DNA from: Rikenellaceae bacterium
GTDB taxonomy: Bacteria > Bacteroidota > Bacteroidia > Bacteroidales > Rikenellaceae
DNA: 64,000 nt
NCBI GenBank assembly: GCA_015059955.1
Contig: SUZK01000006.1
Location: 62,001 to 126,000 of the forward strand
Direction: 5' to 3'
The notes under the pieces were generated by a model. It was not told where the DNA came from, did no database searches, and was given only the letters and a program-made list of their open reading frames with translations. Position 1 is the stretch's first letter. Every line of letters starts with the position of its first letter. The translations under genes and the position numbers were made by a program. Below, piece by piece: positions 43,883-52,352 of the stretch.

Positions 43883-44031
43883 GATGGGCGGGCTGAGACT
43901 CTTTGTAAGGGCAGAGCTAAAGCTCTTTATGAGGGCGGGCTAACGCCCTTGAGAGGGCAGAGCTAACGCTCTTTGTAAGGGCGGGCTGACGCCCTTGCGA
44001 GGGCGGAGCTAACGCTCCTTTTTTTCTCAAG
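43883..44031 (+). repeat. Array of alternating GC-rich mini-hairpins
   Basis: About five tandem units of roughly 25 nt alternate GGGCAGAGCTAA(A/C)GCTCTTT and GGGCGGGCT(A/G)ACGCCCTTG (for example 43910-43928, 43933-43952, 43955-43974, 43979-43997, 44000-44019). Each is a short stem with a TAA/TGA-containing loop. The last two units plus TTTTTTTCTCAAG (43979-44031) recur at 44675-44726 on the other side of the four-helix-bundle gene. Confidence 0.8.
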
Positions 44032-44041
44032 AGTAGCTGCC

Positions 44042-44602
44042 CTACCTTCTATTTCTCACCTTCAGCCTTTCGCGTGTTAATTTTTCCTTAAACCCTCCTT
44101 GCTTGAGAAAGTCCTCACTTTTACGTTGAATATATTTGTAGAGCAAGTTCTCCGCATCTTCGATAAGAGCAATTGCCATATTAGCAATAACCTCATCGTT
44201 ACGAGTTTGAGCCATCTTGATATATAATGAGAAATCCCTATTTTCGCGCTCGATTCGTCGCATGGCCTCTCGCTCTACGCCATTGTTCTCCCATTGCTTT
44301 AACCCCCGCGTCCTCAGATAGTCTTGATAATCCTCCAGCAACTCCATAAGGCTACCACGCGCAGTATTGAGCAGTTTAAGACACATCTCCATCGATGTTG
44401 CACCATCAACATACCCCTCAACAATATTTTGTTTTCCAGAACGTGCTGCTTGTACCATCTGGTCATAGGTCCTATCTCTCTTATCTATATATCTATTACA
44501 AAATAGATACGTTAGGTCGTATACCACAACACTCTTTTTGTAAAAAAGCATATGCTTGTAGCCGATACTGCGTGGAACTAAGGCATTCGTATTTGTCTCC
44601 AT
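44042..44602 (-). CDS. Four-helix-bundle protein (S23/intervening-sequence type, suffix-domain variant)
   Basis: The 186-aa protein is mostly helical. VVVYDLTYLFCNRYIDKRDRTYDQMVQAARSGKQNIVEGYVDGATSMEMCLKLLNTARGSLMELLEDY matches the family named for proteins encoded in 23S rRNA intervening sequences, and DEVIANMAIALIEDAENLLYKYI is a typical distal helix. Many free-standing copies occur in Bacteroidetes and their function is unknown. It is flanked on both sides by a nearly identical 53-bp repeat (43979-44031 and 44675-44726), so the gene may have moved or duplicated by recombination between them. Confidence 0.83.
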   Translation of the reverse strand: METNTNALVPRSIGYKHMLFYKKSVVVYDLTYLFCNRYIDKRDRTYDQMVQAARSGKQNIVEGYVDGATSMEMCLKLLNTARGSLMELLEDYQDYLRTRGLKQWENNGVEREAMRRIERENRDFSLYIKMAQTRNDEVIANMAIALIEDAENLLYKYIQRKSEDFLKQGGFKEKLTRERLKVRNRR

Positions 44603-44618
44603 GGCTTGCTATTTTTCA

Positions 44619-44649
44619 CAAAGGTAGTATTTTGCATGGTAAGAGTCAA
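44619..44649 (-). promoter_or_regulatory. Promoter of the four-helix-bundle gene
   Basis: Minus strand GTTG (44649-44646), 19 nt, TACCTTTG (44626-44619), 16 nt before the ATG. Confidence 0.65.
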
Positions 44650-44671
44650 CCATTTTATCGTTTTTATTTTA

Positions 44672-44945
44672 TGAGGGCGGGCTGACGCCCTTGCGAAGGC
44701 AGAGCTAAAGCTCCTTTTTTCTCAAGCGAAGCGCCATTCAAATAAGCCCCGCTTGCGCCCTCCCAAGCGAAGCGCCCTTCAAGCAAGCCCCGCTTGCGCC
44801 CTCCAAGCGTAGCGCCATTCAAGCAAGCCCTGCTTGCGCCCCTCCAAGCGAAGCGCCATTCAAGCAAGCCCTGCTTGCGCCCCTCCAAGCGAAGCGCCCT
44901 TCAAGCAAGCCCTGCTTGCGCCCCTCCAAGCGAAGTGCCTTACCC
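44672..44945. repeat. Mini-hairpin pair plus five-copy 41-bp tandem repeat
   Basis: 44675-44726 repeats the unit described at 43979-44031. Then a 41-bp (once 40-bp) unit starts at 44723, 44764, 44804, 44845 and 44886, with a truncated sixth at 44927. Each unit holds AAGCGAAGCGCC and the inverted repeat GCAAGCCCTGCTTGC. The frames open through it on both strands have no start support and the period is not a multiple of three. It ends just before the terminator of the large lipoprotein gene. Confidence 0.88.
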
Positions 44946-44959
44946 TTCTGCCACCCAAC

Positions 44960-44989
44960 AAAAAAAAGACACTCGCCGAAGCGAGTGCC
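44960..44989 (-). terminator. Intrinsic terminator of the 1224-aa lipoprotein gene
   Basis: The CACTCGC/GCGAGTG core stem (44970-44976 with 44981-44987) and loop CGAA are followed on the minus strand by T7-8 (44967-44960). Confidence 0.88.
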
Positions 44990-45013
44990 TTTTGAAAAGT
45001 ATTTGTATGTTGA

Positions 45014-48000
45014 TTAGTTCATACCAGTCCACTCAACATCCCAGATAGCAGTACGATCCTTGTTGCTTGTTGAGTTAGATGGTGACAAGTTCTTGAAAAC
45101 AATCTGGAACTCGCCTGCTACGTCGATAGCCTCCTCGAATGAGTACTTTGTCAACTTGGTAGCTGATGAGTTATCTACAGTAAATGTCTTAACAATCTCA
45201 CCATTCTGAATGATATCAACAGTGAACTTAATCTTTGTATCGCTGAATGGAAGACCATAGTTAAACTTAAGAGTGCCACAGCCTGTAGTGATAGTAGGCG
45301 ATGTGATTGTACCCTTTGCTGATGTCTTACCGTTCATGCAGAGTGCGCGGTTTGAAGCATCGCCAATCATCTTGAACGCTGGGCTTGAGTCAGATGTACC
45401 ACCCTTGAAGATTGCACAGTTTGTATAAGCCCAACCGGCAGTTGTCTTGCCTGATACGTAAGATGTGTTAGTATCAGAGATAGTGTTGAAGTCGCTGCTA
45501 CCACCCTCAACTACACCTGCAGCAGGCTTAGCAGCAAGTGAAGCCTTAACAACAGTCTCAGCGAGGTCGCCAACCTTGATAATGATGTTGCCTGTAACCT
45601 CCTCCTCAAGCTCATTAGCAGCAGCAGAAATAGTTACATTGTAACCATCAACATTAACTGCAAATGTGCTATTGTCAGATGTTGCAGTAACAGCTGCATC
45701 AGTATTGTATGCAGCAACATTAACAACCTGCTCACCACCAGCTGATGTGAAGTCTACAGCGTTAGTGCTTACGGTGTAGAATGCAAGCGTACCAGGAAGA
45801 AGCTCTACGAAGATCGCGTTCTTACCCTGTGGATCGCCGTTGAATGATGTGCGAGTAGTCTTGATTACGATATCATCACCAAGCTTCGCGCCTGACTCTG
45901 CCCAGTACTTCTGAGCACCCTCTGGGCTGCAAAGACCGTAGATGTATACTGTACCTGTCTCGTCAGTAAGGTCGAAGTTACCATAAGAAGTGTTAGCAAC
46001 GCGTGTGATAGTACCCTTAAGAGTGTATACTGTGTCATCCTCAGCAGCTGCCAAGAACTCAGCAACAGTTGTGTAAGTTGGCTCAACAACTGGAGCAGCC
46101 TCGGTAGTAGCAGTAACAACAGCAGCCTCAGAAACAGCGTAAGTCTCCTCGTCAGCAGGAACAGCTACAACGTTGAATGTGTACTCAGTCTCGTACTCGC
46201 CAGTGAATACATAGGTAGTTCCCTCAACAAATACAGGCATCTCAGTGCCTACGGTGATACCATACTTAGCAGCGTTCTCGATAGCAGTCCAAGTAAGGGT
46301 TACTACGTTACCCTCAACAGCTGCCTCTACAACAGGAGTTGCAAGAGCTGTAGGCTCCTCAGGCTCAACAGCAGGTGCGTAAACGCTCCACTCGCCACCA
46401 CCATTATCCCAAGTATTCTCTTTTACGGTGTAGAGGTTAGTGCCATCAGTAGGAACTGTAAGGTCAGCAGTCTGATTCCACTTGTTGTTCCAGTTATTAG
46501 CAGCAGCACCAGGATTCATGCGGCAGAAGATGACGCTCTCGAAGCCAGCAGGAACAGTAACAGCGTAGATGTTAGTCTCGCCCTCAACAAGAGTCATGTC
46601 AACCCATGTCTCGCCATTGCCGAAGAAGTAAGCAGCGAAACGAGCGCCGTCTACATTCCAGTTGGCGTTAGGCTGCAAGTAGAGAACAACGTCTGATGGA
46701 GCTACTGGCTCTACATAGTTGTCGAAGAAGAGGTTACCCTCAACTACACCTGCAAGATCCTTAGTCTGTGTACCTGCGCCATCGTTGAATACAACGTTTA
46801 CGGTCTTACCAGTAGCCTCAGCTGGGAGCTGGAATACATAGTAAGTAACGCCGTCGAGCTCCTCAGTCTCAGTAAGCTCACGACCTGGCCACTCTACAGA
46901 CTCAAGGCCGAGATCCTCGCCCTGGTTAGCCCATATGTGAGCATAAACCTTAGACCAATTAGCAACATTGTGGAAGTAGAGCTTGTAAGTCTCAACAACA
47001 GGAGCAGCGTCGGTAGTAGCAACTACGGTATATGGCTGTGAAGCGAGATTGTCGTTAACAGCAACAACAGTGAATGTGTACTCAGTCTCGTACTCACCAG
47101 TGAATGTGTAAGTAGTCTCCTCAGTAACAACTGGCATATCAGCAACACCAGAAACAGTGTATGAGGTAGCATCAGCAACAGCACCCCAAGTAAGAGTAAT
47201 TACGTTACCCTCAACAGCTGCCTCAACCTTAGGAGTATCGAGAACCTTACCGAAGGCAATAGGACCCTCGTAAGTGTAGATAGCGTGACGAACGTCCTTA
47301 TCCTCAACGAACTGAAGAACAAGGTCGAGAGTGATAGCATACTCCTCGCCATTAACAACAACATCCATTGTACCGCCGATTACCTCAACGTCAACCAATG
47401 CACGTGTAGTCTCGTTAGCCTGGAGTGACTCAACAGTGAATGTGAGCTTCTCGCCATCCTCAGCGTCCTCAGCCAATACGTATGTACCAGCTGCAAGCTT
47501 CTGGTTCTCAACAGCAGCAGCGTTGATAGTCACCTCAAAGTCGTTCTCACCCTCAACAACGAATGTGTAGTCGCCATCAGCGTTCAACTCACCAGCGTTC
47601 CATACGTTAATCTTAGTAGTGTTATCATCGCCCCAGCCACGTACGAACTCGTCAACGAAGTTATCGTCAATCTCGATAGTGATGTTAGCTTGAGTAGTGA
47701 GCAAGTCACCTACGATAGTAGTAAGGTGGTTGCGCTGGATAGGAATCTGAGTGTTGAAATCCTGGCGGTGAATCTCGCGGCCGCCCTTAGACTCGTAAAC
47801 AACCATCTCGAAGTTTACGGCAGTCTGCTCGCCCTCAACAGCCAAGAGGTAGTCGGTGAAGAGAGTCTGGTTTGTTGAGAACTCGTCGTAACCAGCAGTG
47901 TAAGGGATAGTCTTGCTCACCTCATAGCCATAGAAGAGCTCGTCACCAGCCATCTGCTCAGCGTTGAGCTTGCCGTTTACAGCGTTGAATGACTTGTAGA

Positions 48001-48688
48001 TAGGCTCGTTCTTGTAGGTAACCTCTACATAACCAGGAGCTGAGTAGCCAGCGATGTAGTCGAGGTCGGTAGCGATAACACGCAACTTAGCGAATGGACG
48101 AGTCAAGGTAAGAGTCTCGTTGAGACCAGTTGAAACGTGTACATTCTTAGTGATGAAGTAAGCATCACGTACCTCGTTCATAGCACCCCAAGTCTGCTCG
48201 GTGGTGATAGCTGTAACGTTGCGAAGATCAGCTGTCTCGTAGTAGAGGTCAGCGATAGCAAGCTTATCAGCAGGCTCAGTGAGCTCTGCGTTGCCCTCAG
48301 CTACAAAGTCAGCGAATACAACGAACTTGTACTCACGGTTAGGCACAAGACGCAAAGCGAAGGTAGTTGGAGCATACTTGTCCAAGCAGTTTACCATACG
48401 CTCACGGTAGATAGGCGTACCTGTACCATCCTCGTTTGCATCGTACACCTCAAGGATGTAACGCAAATCGTAGTTAGCCCAATCGGCATCTGTCAAGAAG
48501 TCGATTGCACCAAAAGCACTGTTCTTGGCATTCTGACCATCATTGTCAGCACGTGTCACACCAAGCTCAGGAGCATCAACTGTGAGGACAACGTCAACAA
48601 GACCGTCGTTGCTAACTGTCTCCACAGGCTCCGTCTGACATGCAGTAAATGCAAGTGCCAAAGCTAAAAAAGAGAGAATCTTTTTCAT
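45014..48688 (-). CDS. Large multidomain surface lipoprotein (DUF6562-like N-terminus, Fn3, CBM26-like, OB-like, BACON-like domains)
   Basis: The 1224-aa precursor has a lipoprotein signal (MKKILSFLALALAFTACQ). The N-terminal 350 residues resemble the DUF6562/fimbrillin-like domain of Bacteroidetes lipoproteins (YILEVYDANEDGTGTPIYRE, LTRPFAKLRVIATDL). Then come two fibronectin-III-like repeats with the same core (VEGNV.TLTW and FTGEYETEYTF, near 490 and 785), starch-binding CBM26-like modules between them (YKLYFHNVANWSKVYAHIW near 575 and DVVLYLQPNANWN near 680), an OB-fold-like domain (YTLKGTITRVANTSYGNFDL near 900), a BACON-like domain and a jelly-roll C terminus (about 1090-1224). It is probably a surface glycan-binding or adhesin protein. 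No SusCD genes are adjacent. Confidence 0.85.
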   Translation of the reverse strand: MKKILSFLALALAFTACQTEPVETVSNDGLVDVVLTVDAPELGVTRADNDGQNAKNSAFGAIDFLTDADWANYDLRYILEVYDANEDGTGTPIYRERMVNCLDKYAPTTFALRLVPNREYKFVVFADFVAEGNAELTEPADKLAIADLYYETADLRNVTAITTEQTWGAMNEVRDAYFITKNVHVSTGLNETLTLTRPFAKLRVIATDLDYIAGYSAPGYVEVTYKNEPIYKSFNAVNGKLNAEQMAGDELFYGYEVSKTIPYTAGYDEFSTNQTLFTDYLLAVEGEQTAVNFEMVVYESKGGREIHRQDFNTQIPIQRNHLTTIVGDLLTTQANITIEIDDNFVDEFVRGWGDDNTTKINVWNAGELNADGDYTFVVEGENDFEVTINAAAVENQKLAAGTYVLAEDAEDGEKLTFTVESLQANETTRALVDVEVIGGTMDVVVNGEEYAITLDLVLQFVEDKDVRHAIYTYEGPIAFGKVLDTPKVEAAVEGNVITLTWGAVADATSYTVSGVADMPVVTEETTYTFTGEYETEYTFTVVAVNDNLASQPYTVVATTDAAPVVETYKLYFHNVANWSKVYAHIWANQGEDLGLESVEWPGRELTETEELDGVTYYVFQLPAEATGKTVNVVFNDGAGTQTKDLAGVVEGNLFFDNYVEPVAPSDVVLYLQPNANWNVDGARFAAYFFGNGETWVDMTLVEGETNIYAVTVPAGFESVIFCRMNPGAAANNWNNKWNQTADLTVPTDGTNLYTVKENTWDNGGGEWSVYAPAVEPEEPTALATPVVEAAVEGNVVTLTWTAIENAAKYGITVGTEMPVFVEGTTYVFTGEYETEYTFNVVAVPADEETYAVSEAAVVTATTEAAPVVEPTYTTVAEFLAAAEDDTVYTLKGTITRVANTSYGNFDLTDETGTVYIYGLCSPEGAQKYWAESGAKLGDDIVIKTTRTSFNGDPQGKNAIFVELLPGTLAFYTVSTNAVDFTSAGGEQVVNVAAYNTDAAVTATSDNSTFAVNVDGYNVTISAAANELEEEVTGNIIIKVGDLAETVVKASLAAKPAAGVVEGGSSDFNTISDTNTSYVSGKTTAGWAYTNCAIFKGGTSDSSPAFKMIGDASNRALCMNGKTSAKGTITSPTITTGCGTLKFNYGLPFSDTKIKFTVDIIQNGEIVKTFTVDNSSATKLTKYSFEEAIDVAGEFQIVFKNLSPSNSTSNKDRTAIWDVEWTGMN

Positions 48689-48901
48689 TGTGTAAAAAGT
48701 TAATAAATTAGTAAATTGTTAGTTGTTTATGTTGTTTATTTTGTATGTTTTGCACATCACATGCCATATAAGCACAATGAGGGCAAAGGCATAGCGCCTT
48801 AAACCCAAAAAGCTAAATATCATGTAACAGCTTGATAGTTAGATAATTAATCATAAAATATCAAGCCTCTCTAAATCACCACAAAAGTACGAAATTTCTT
48901 T
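48689..48901 (-). promoter_or_regulatory. Long AT-rich leader and candidate -7 box of the lipoprotein gene
   Basis: Minus-strand TACTTTTG (48899-48892) is the nearest consensus -7 box and implies a leader of nearly 200 nt. TTGATATTTTATGATTAATTAT-type inverted sequence occurs within (near 48850-48875). No TTTG at the correct -33 distance was found. The leader could hold regulatory structure. Confidence 0.4.
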
Positions 48902-49014
48902 CTATTTGCCAAATAATTTCACAACAATTATAGGCCAAAATGAAAGAGCAAAGATGAAAGAGGGAAGATGAAAGAGCAAAGATAACGTTGTTCCCCACCT
49001 AAAAAACACGAAGT

Positions 49015-49046
49015 CCCCAGTGACGCGGGTATATAAAAGTATACCC
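49015..49046 (-). repeat. Isolated inverted copy of the 79-bp family 3 hairpin
   Basis: On the minus strand GGGTATACTTTTATATACCC (49046-49027), then GCGTCACTGGG (49026-49016), matches the array at 11105-11503 (GGGTATAC-TTTT-GTATACCC-GCATCACTGG) with two changes. It shows that the family is dispersed and not only tandem. Confidence 0.8.
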
Positions 49047-49079
49047 ATAATATTTGGGGAAGTGTGATACGTGGATATA

Positions 49080-49535
49080 GCGTTGATAAAGAGAAATGGC
49101 GGATGGGAGATACTAAGCGTATTTCCCATTCGCCATTTGGATTGAAACGTCGCAGATGCGCCGCTATAATCGAAAAGATTTTTGATTTTAGTGGAGCAGG
49201 TTTAGCTTATCGCAATAGAAGACCCCTTAGGATAGTACACGAAGTACAGCCCAAGTGGTATAGACATAAAGCCTCGCAACAGATTTTTTTGATTAGAGTG
49301 GTGCAGATGTGGCGTTGATAAAGAGAAATGGCGGATGGAACATACTAAGCGTATTTCCCATTCGCCATTTGGATTGAAACGTCGCAGATGCGCCGCTATA
49401 ATCGAAAAGATTTTTGATTTTAGTGGAGTAGGTTTAGCTTATCGCAATAGAAGACCCCTTGGGATAGTACACGAAGTACAGCCCAAGGGGTCTTACTATT
49501 TGGGATGGGCTAAAGATGCCCAATAAAATCGAAAA
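49080..49535 (-). repeat. Family 2 structured element at the rplI stop, duplicated in tandem (232-bp period)
   Basis: Two copies begin at 49080 and 49312. H1 hairpins are at 49094-49138 and 49326-49370 with arms AAATGGCG/CGCCATTT (compare AAAGAGCG/CGCTCTTT at recN). H2 of the promoter-proximal copy (49451-49494) has a perfect 13-bp stem AAGACCCCTTGGG/CCCAAGGGGTCTT; H2 of the distal copy (49217-49262) is degenerate. The H2 loop ATAGTACACGAAGTACAG is the same as at recN. GATTTTTGATTTTAGTGG and TCGAAAAGATTTTTGATT segments echo the bases right after the rplI stop codon. H2 lies 42 bp past that stop. Confidence 0.82.
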
Positions 49536-49973
49536 TTACTCGGCTACAACAGCAAACTTGATAGTAGCCTTTACCTCACGGTGAAGCTTAGCAACAGCCT
49601 CGAACTCACCAAGAGTCTTAACTGAGTCAACGGTGATGTTCTTGCGGTCAACCTCAACACCCTTCTCCTGAAGAGCTGCAGCGAGGTCAGCAGCTGTGAT
49701 AGCACCGAAGATCTTCTCCTCCTCAGCCTTAGCAGTAAGAGTGAGGTGAAGGTTATTGATAGTCTCAGCCAAAGCCTGAGCATCAGCCAAAATCTTAGCG
49801 TCCTTGTGAGCGCGCTGACGAAGGTTCTCAGCAAGTACCTTCTTTGCAGAAGCTGTAGCAGCCTTAGCGAAACCCTGAGGAATCAAGTAGTTGTTGGCAT
49901 AGCCAGGGCGAACGTTAACGATGTCGTTTGCGTAGCCCAAGTTCTCTACGTCTTTGATAAGAATTACTTCCAT
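49536..49973 (-). CDS. rplI: 50S ribosomal protein L9
   Basis: L9 has an N-terminal rRNA-binding domain (MEVILIKDVENLGYANDIVNVRPGYANNYLIP), a connecting helix and a C-terminal domain. The 145 aa are standard. It is last in rpsF-rpsR-rplI, 18 bp after rpsR. A duplicated family 2 element begins right after its stop. Confidence 0.97.
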   Translation of the reverse strand: MEVILIKDVENLGYANDIVNVRPGYANNYLIPQGFAKAATASAKKVLAENLRQRAHKDAKILADAQALAETINNLHLTLTAKAEEEKIFGAITAADLAAALQEKGVEVDRKNITVDSVKTLGEFEAVAKLHREVKATIKFAVVAE

Positions 49974-49991
49974 AGTCTTTCCTCCTCTTTA

Positions 49992-50273
49992 TTATTTCAT
50001 ACAATCGGTTACGAATGGAAGGATTGCAAGGTGACGAGCACGCTTTACAGCCTGAGCAACCTTCTTCTGGAACTTCTGAGAAGTACCGGTGAGACGACGA
50101 GGCAAAATCTTACCCTGCTCGTTGAGGAACTTCTTCAAGAACTCACCGTCCTTATAATCTACGTACTTGATACCGAGCTTCTTAAAGCGGCAGTACTTCT
50201 TCTTCTTAACGTCTACTGATACGGGGTTGAGATAGCGAATCTCAGATGCACCCTGCTGTGTGTTCTCTGCCAT
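49992..50273 (-). CDS. rpsR: 30S ribosomal protein S18
   Basis: The 93 aa contain the S18 core [48 protein letters not shown]. It pairs with S6 on the 30S platform. It starts 2 bp after the rpsF stop. Confidence 0.97.
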   Translation of the reverse strand: MAENTQQGASEIRYLNPVSVDVKKKKYCRFKKLGIKYVDYKDGEFLKKFLNEQGKILPRRLTGTSQKFQKKVAQAVKRARHLAILPFVTDCMK

Positions 50274-50275
50274 GA

Positions 50276-50623
50276 TTACTCCTCCTGTGATTTGTTAGCA
50301 AGCTTAGCGCGACGCTTCTGAGAGTACTCAACAGCGAACTTGTCCTGCTTGAAAGTTAGGAAACGAATTACACGCTCATCGCGACGATACTGAGTCTCGA
50401 GAGTGTTGATAAGTGAGCCCTCACCGGTGAACTCTACAAGGAAGTAGAAACCGGTAGTCTTCTTCTGAATAGGATAAGCGAGCTTCTTAAGGCCCCAGTT
50501 CTCCATATTCACAATCTGACCGCCGTTCTCGGTGATTACGCCCTGGAATTTGTCAGCAACCTCCTTCACCTGTGCATCTGAAAGGACGGGAGTGACAATG
50601 AAAACGGTTTCGTAATTGTTCAT
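50276..50623 (-). CDS. rpsF: 30S ribosomal protein S6
   Basis: The 115 aa begin [19 protein letters not shown] and contain [24 protein letters not shown], the conserved S6 sheet. It is first of the S6-S18-L9 operon. Unlike many bacteria, no ssb lies between rpsF and rpsR. The promoter is at 50663-50693. Confidence 0.97.
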   Translation of the reverse strand: MNNYETVFIVTPVLSDAQVKEVADKFQGVITENGGQIVNMENWGLKKLAYPIQKKTTGFYFLVEFTGEGSLINTLETQYRRDERVIRFLTFKQDKFAVEYSQKRRAKLANKSQEE

Positions 50624-50662
50624 ACGTCTAATAATTAGTTAATTGTTTTGCATAATGCGGTG

Positions 50663-50693
50663 CAAAGGTAGTGATTTTTTTTTATTGTGCAAC
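50663..50693 (-). promoter_or_regulatory. Promoter of rpsF-rpsR-rplI
   Basis: Minus strand GTTG (50693-50690), 19 nt, TACCTTTG (50670-50663). The leader is about 35 nt. Confidence 0.7.
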
Positions 50694-50785
50694 ACATCCA
50701 ACAAAATATTTCACCCAAAGTGCGCGATTATACCTATATGATATATATAGAGGCGGGCGGAGGTGTCAACATATTATAGGCAAGG

Positions 50786-50825
50786 GCAAAAAATAAGAGA
50801 CCGACTAAGATTTTAGTCGGCCTCA
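50786..50825 (-). terminator. Intrinsic terminator of the secG operon
   Basis: CCGACTAA (50801-50808) pairs with TTAGTCGG (50813-50820) around GATT. On the minus strand TTATTTTTTG follows. Confidence 0.85.
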
Positions 50826-50849
50826 AAAACTAATATGATAATTTTCTAA

Positions 50850-51329
50850 TTACTCCTGAACTGGCTCGTTAGTCTCTGGCTCTGAAACTGGCTCCTCAAC
50901 AACTGGCTCCTCAACAACTAACTCCTCAATAACTGGCTCGTTAGTCTTTGGCTCAGAAACCTCAGTGTTCTCAACACCCTCAGCTGGGAGATTGATAACG
51001 TTAGGCTCCATAGTAATCTGCTGTGGAGCTGGAGCCTGCTCACCGTAGACCTCATTCAAAGCCTCTGTGTTCTCAGCAGCTACATCCTTCTCCTCACCCT
51101 CAACAACGCGACCTGGAAGTGCTGTGGTCGAAAGAAGGCTAAAGAATACGATAGCTGCAACCATAGCCCAAGTGAACTTCTCAAGGAAATCGGTGGTCTG
51201 ACGAACACCCATAGTCTGGTTAGCTGCGCCGAAGTTAGCAGCCATGCCGCTCTTGGGGCTCTGTACCAATACTGCAAGTATAAGCAAGATACTTGCAATG
51301 CAAATCATAATAATGCAAAAAGTATACAT
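50850..51329 (-). CDS. secG: Preprotein translocase subunit SecG with acidic C-terminal extension
   Basis: SecG is the small two-helix partner of SecYE. The first 80 residues are typical (FCIIMICIASILLILAVLVQSPKSGMAANFG; second helix FTWAMVAAIVFFSLLSTTAL). The remaining 80 residues are an acidic Glu/Pro/Val-rich tail with short repeats (EPVVEEPVSEPETNEPV). Such tails are common in Bacteroidetes SecG, and this one's role is unknown. It is last in the HU-CCDC81/sigma54 regulator/lptE/TPR/secG operon. Confidence 0.93.
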   Translation of the reverse strand: MYTFCIIMICIASILLILAVLVQSPKSGMAANFGAANQTMGVRQTTDFLEKFTWAMVAAIVFFSLLSTTALPGRVVEGEEKDVAAENTEALNEVYGEQAPAPQQITMEPNVINLPAEGVENTEVSEPKTNEPVIEELVVEEPVVEEPVSEPETNEPVQE

Positions 51330-51357
51330 AGTCTATAAATTTAATTATCTCGTAACG

Positions 51358-51819
51358 TTATTTATTCATTTTCCCGCTTATTTCCTCAATAAGTCCTGCA
51401 AAGTAAACACTTTTTTTGGAATTTACCAAACTTAATTTGCGATAAGTTTCGATTGCCTCCTCATATAACCCTTGATTTAGGTATATTTCTGCCAATTCCT
51501 CGCTTACCATATCGTCATCATCGCTAAAATTTTGTGTCGATAGGTCCTCGGCATCACCCTCCTCGGCAACAATACGGTGGCCGCCGTGGTGTAAGAATAA
51601 ATCTATCATGTCGTCCGACGACTTATACGTAAGGCGCTCTACATCTATCTCGCGACGGGCAACAGCCGCAAGCGGGTGGATAAGAGCCACAAGGCGCGAT
51701 GCCTCAGAGACATGCTCAAAACCCTTGGCCCTCACCAGTGCGAGGTGTGCACCACCCCACCACGGATAACGCTCAACAAGCTGCTCGGCACGCTTAATAT
51801 CCTCGTTCTGCATAGACAT
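51358..51819 (-). CDS. TPR-like protein between lptE and secG
   Basis: The 153-aa soluble protein has an N-terminal helical region (MSMQNEDIKRAEQLVERYPWWGGAHLALVRA), an acidic linker and one clear TPR motif at the C terminus (ELAEIYLNQGLYEEAIETYRKLSLVN). Its start is one base after the lptE stop; the Met two codons later is an alternative. The position between LptE and SecG is conserved in Bacteroidetes and suggests an envelope-biogenesis role, but none is established. Confidence 0.8.
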   Translation of the reverse strand: MSMQNEDIKRAEQLVERYPWWGGAHLALVRAKGFEHVSEASRLVALIHPLAAVARREIDVERLTYKSSDDMIDLFLHHGGHRIVAEEGDAEDLSTQNFSDDDDMVSEELAEIYLNQGLYEEAIETYRKLSLVNSKKSVYFAGLIEEISGKMNK

Positions 51820-51820
51820 A

Positions 51821-52342
51821 TTACCAGTTACCGGCAGCAGCCATATATATATCGGTTACAAGCATATCGACAATCTCCTCGATAAGCTGGTCCTGAACAT
51901 CGACAAGTAGCTGTGAGGCGTCGTAGTCGGCATATGCCGAGAATGTCTTATTGTTGAACGACAGCGTCTGGTCGACAGCATTCTGGAAGTTCACCTTCAC
52001 GGTGATTGTAAGGCGGTTTTGTAGGGCATAGTCGCCACTCGACACCGACGCGGTGGTAGAGGTGTAGTTCGTAATCTCACCCTCAAAGGCAAAGTCACCT
52101 CCATCCTCGACCTGCTGAAGGCGTGTCTGGCGCGAGAACTTATCACGCAAAGCCTCGGTGAGAACATTACTCAACGTAGGAGCCACCATAGGTGCGTTAT
52201 TGGGGAAGTATGCCACAGAGAAGGTCTTCGCCTCAGGAGGTATGGAGCCTCCCGAGAGGTTATAGGTCACCTTATAGCCACAACCGCTACACAGCAGTGT
52301 CGCACAGAAAACCATCATCACCAAATATGTCAATCGTCTCAT
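51821..52342 (-). CDS. lptE: LptE-type lipoprotein (LPS transport)
   Basis: The 173-aa lipoprotein (MRRLTYLVMMVFCATLLCSGC, Cys near 21) has the Bacteroidetes LptE pattern: YNLSGGSIPPEAKTFSVAYFPNNAP, followed by LSNVLTEALRDKFSRQTRL and a C-terminal helix. With LptD it would insert lipopolysaccharide into the outer membrane. The sigma54-type regulator ends 10 bp upstream. Confidence 0.88.
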   Translation of the reverse strand: MRRLTYLVMMVFCATLLCSGCGYKVTYNLSGGSIPPEAKTFSVAYFPNNAPMVAPTLSNVLTEALRDKFSRQTRLQQVEDGGDFAFEGEITNYTSTTASVSSGDYALQNRLTITVKVNFQNAVDQTLSFNNKTFSAYADYDASQLLVDVQDQLIEEIVDMLVTDIYMAAAGNW

Positions 52343-52352
52343 ATATAATTAT

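Noticed and set aside
44664..44888. Open frame on the minus strand rich in Gly/Arg/Leu repeats
   Set aside because: It is a reading of the 41-bp GC-rich tandem array; the period is not a multiple of three and there is no promoter.
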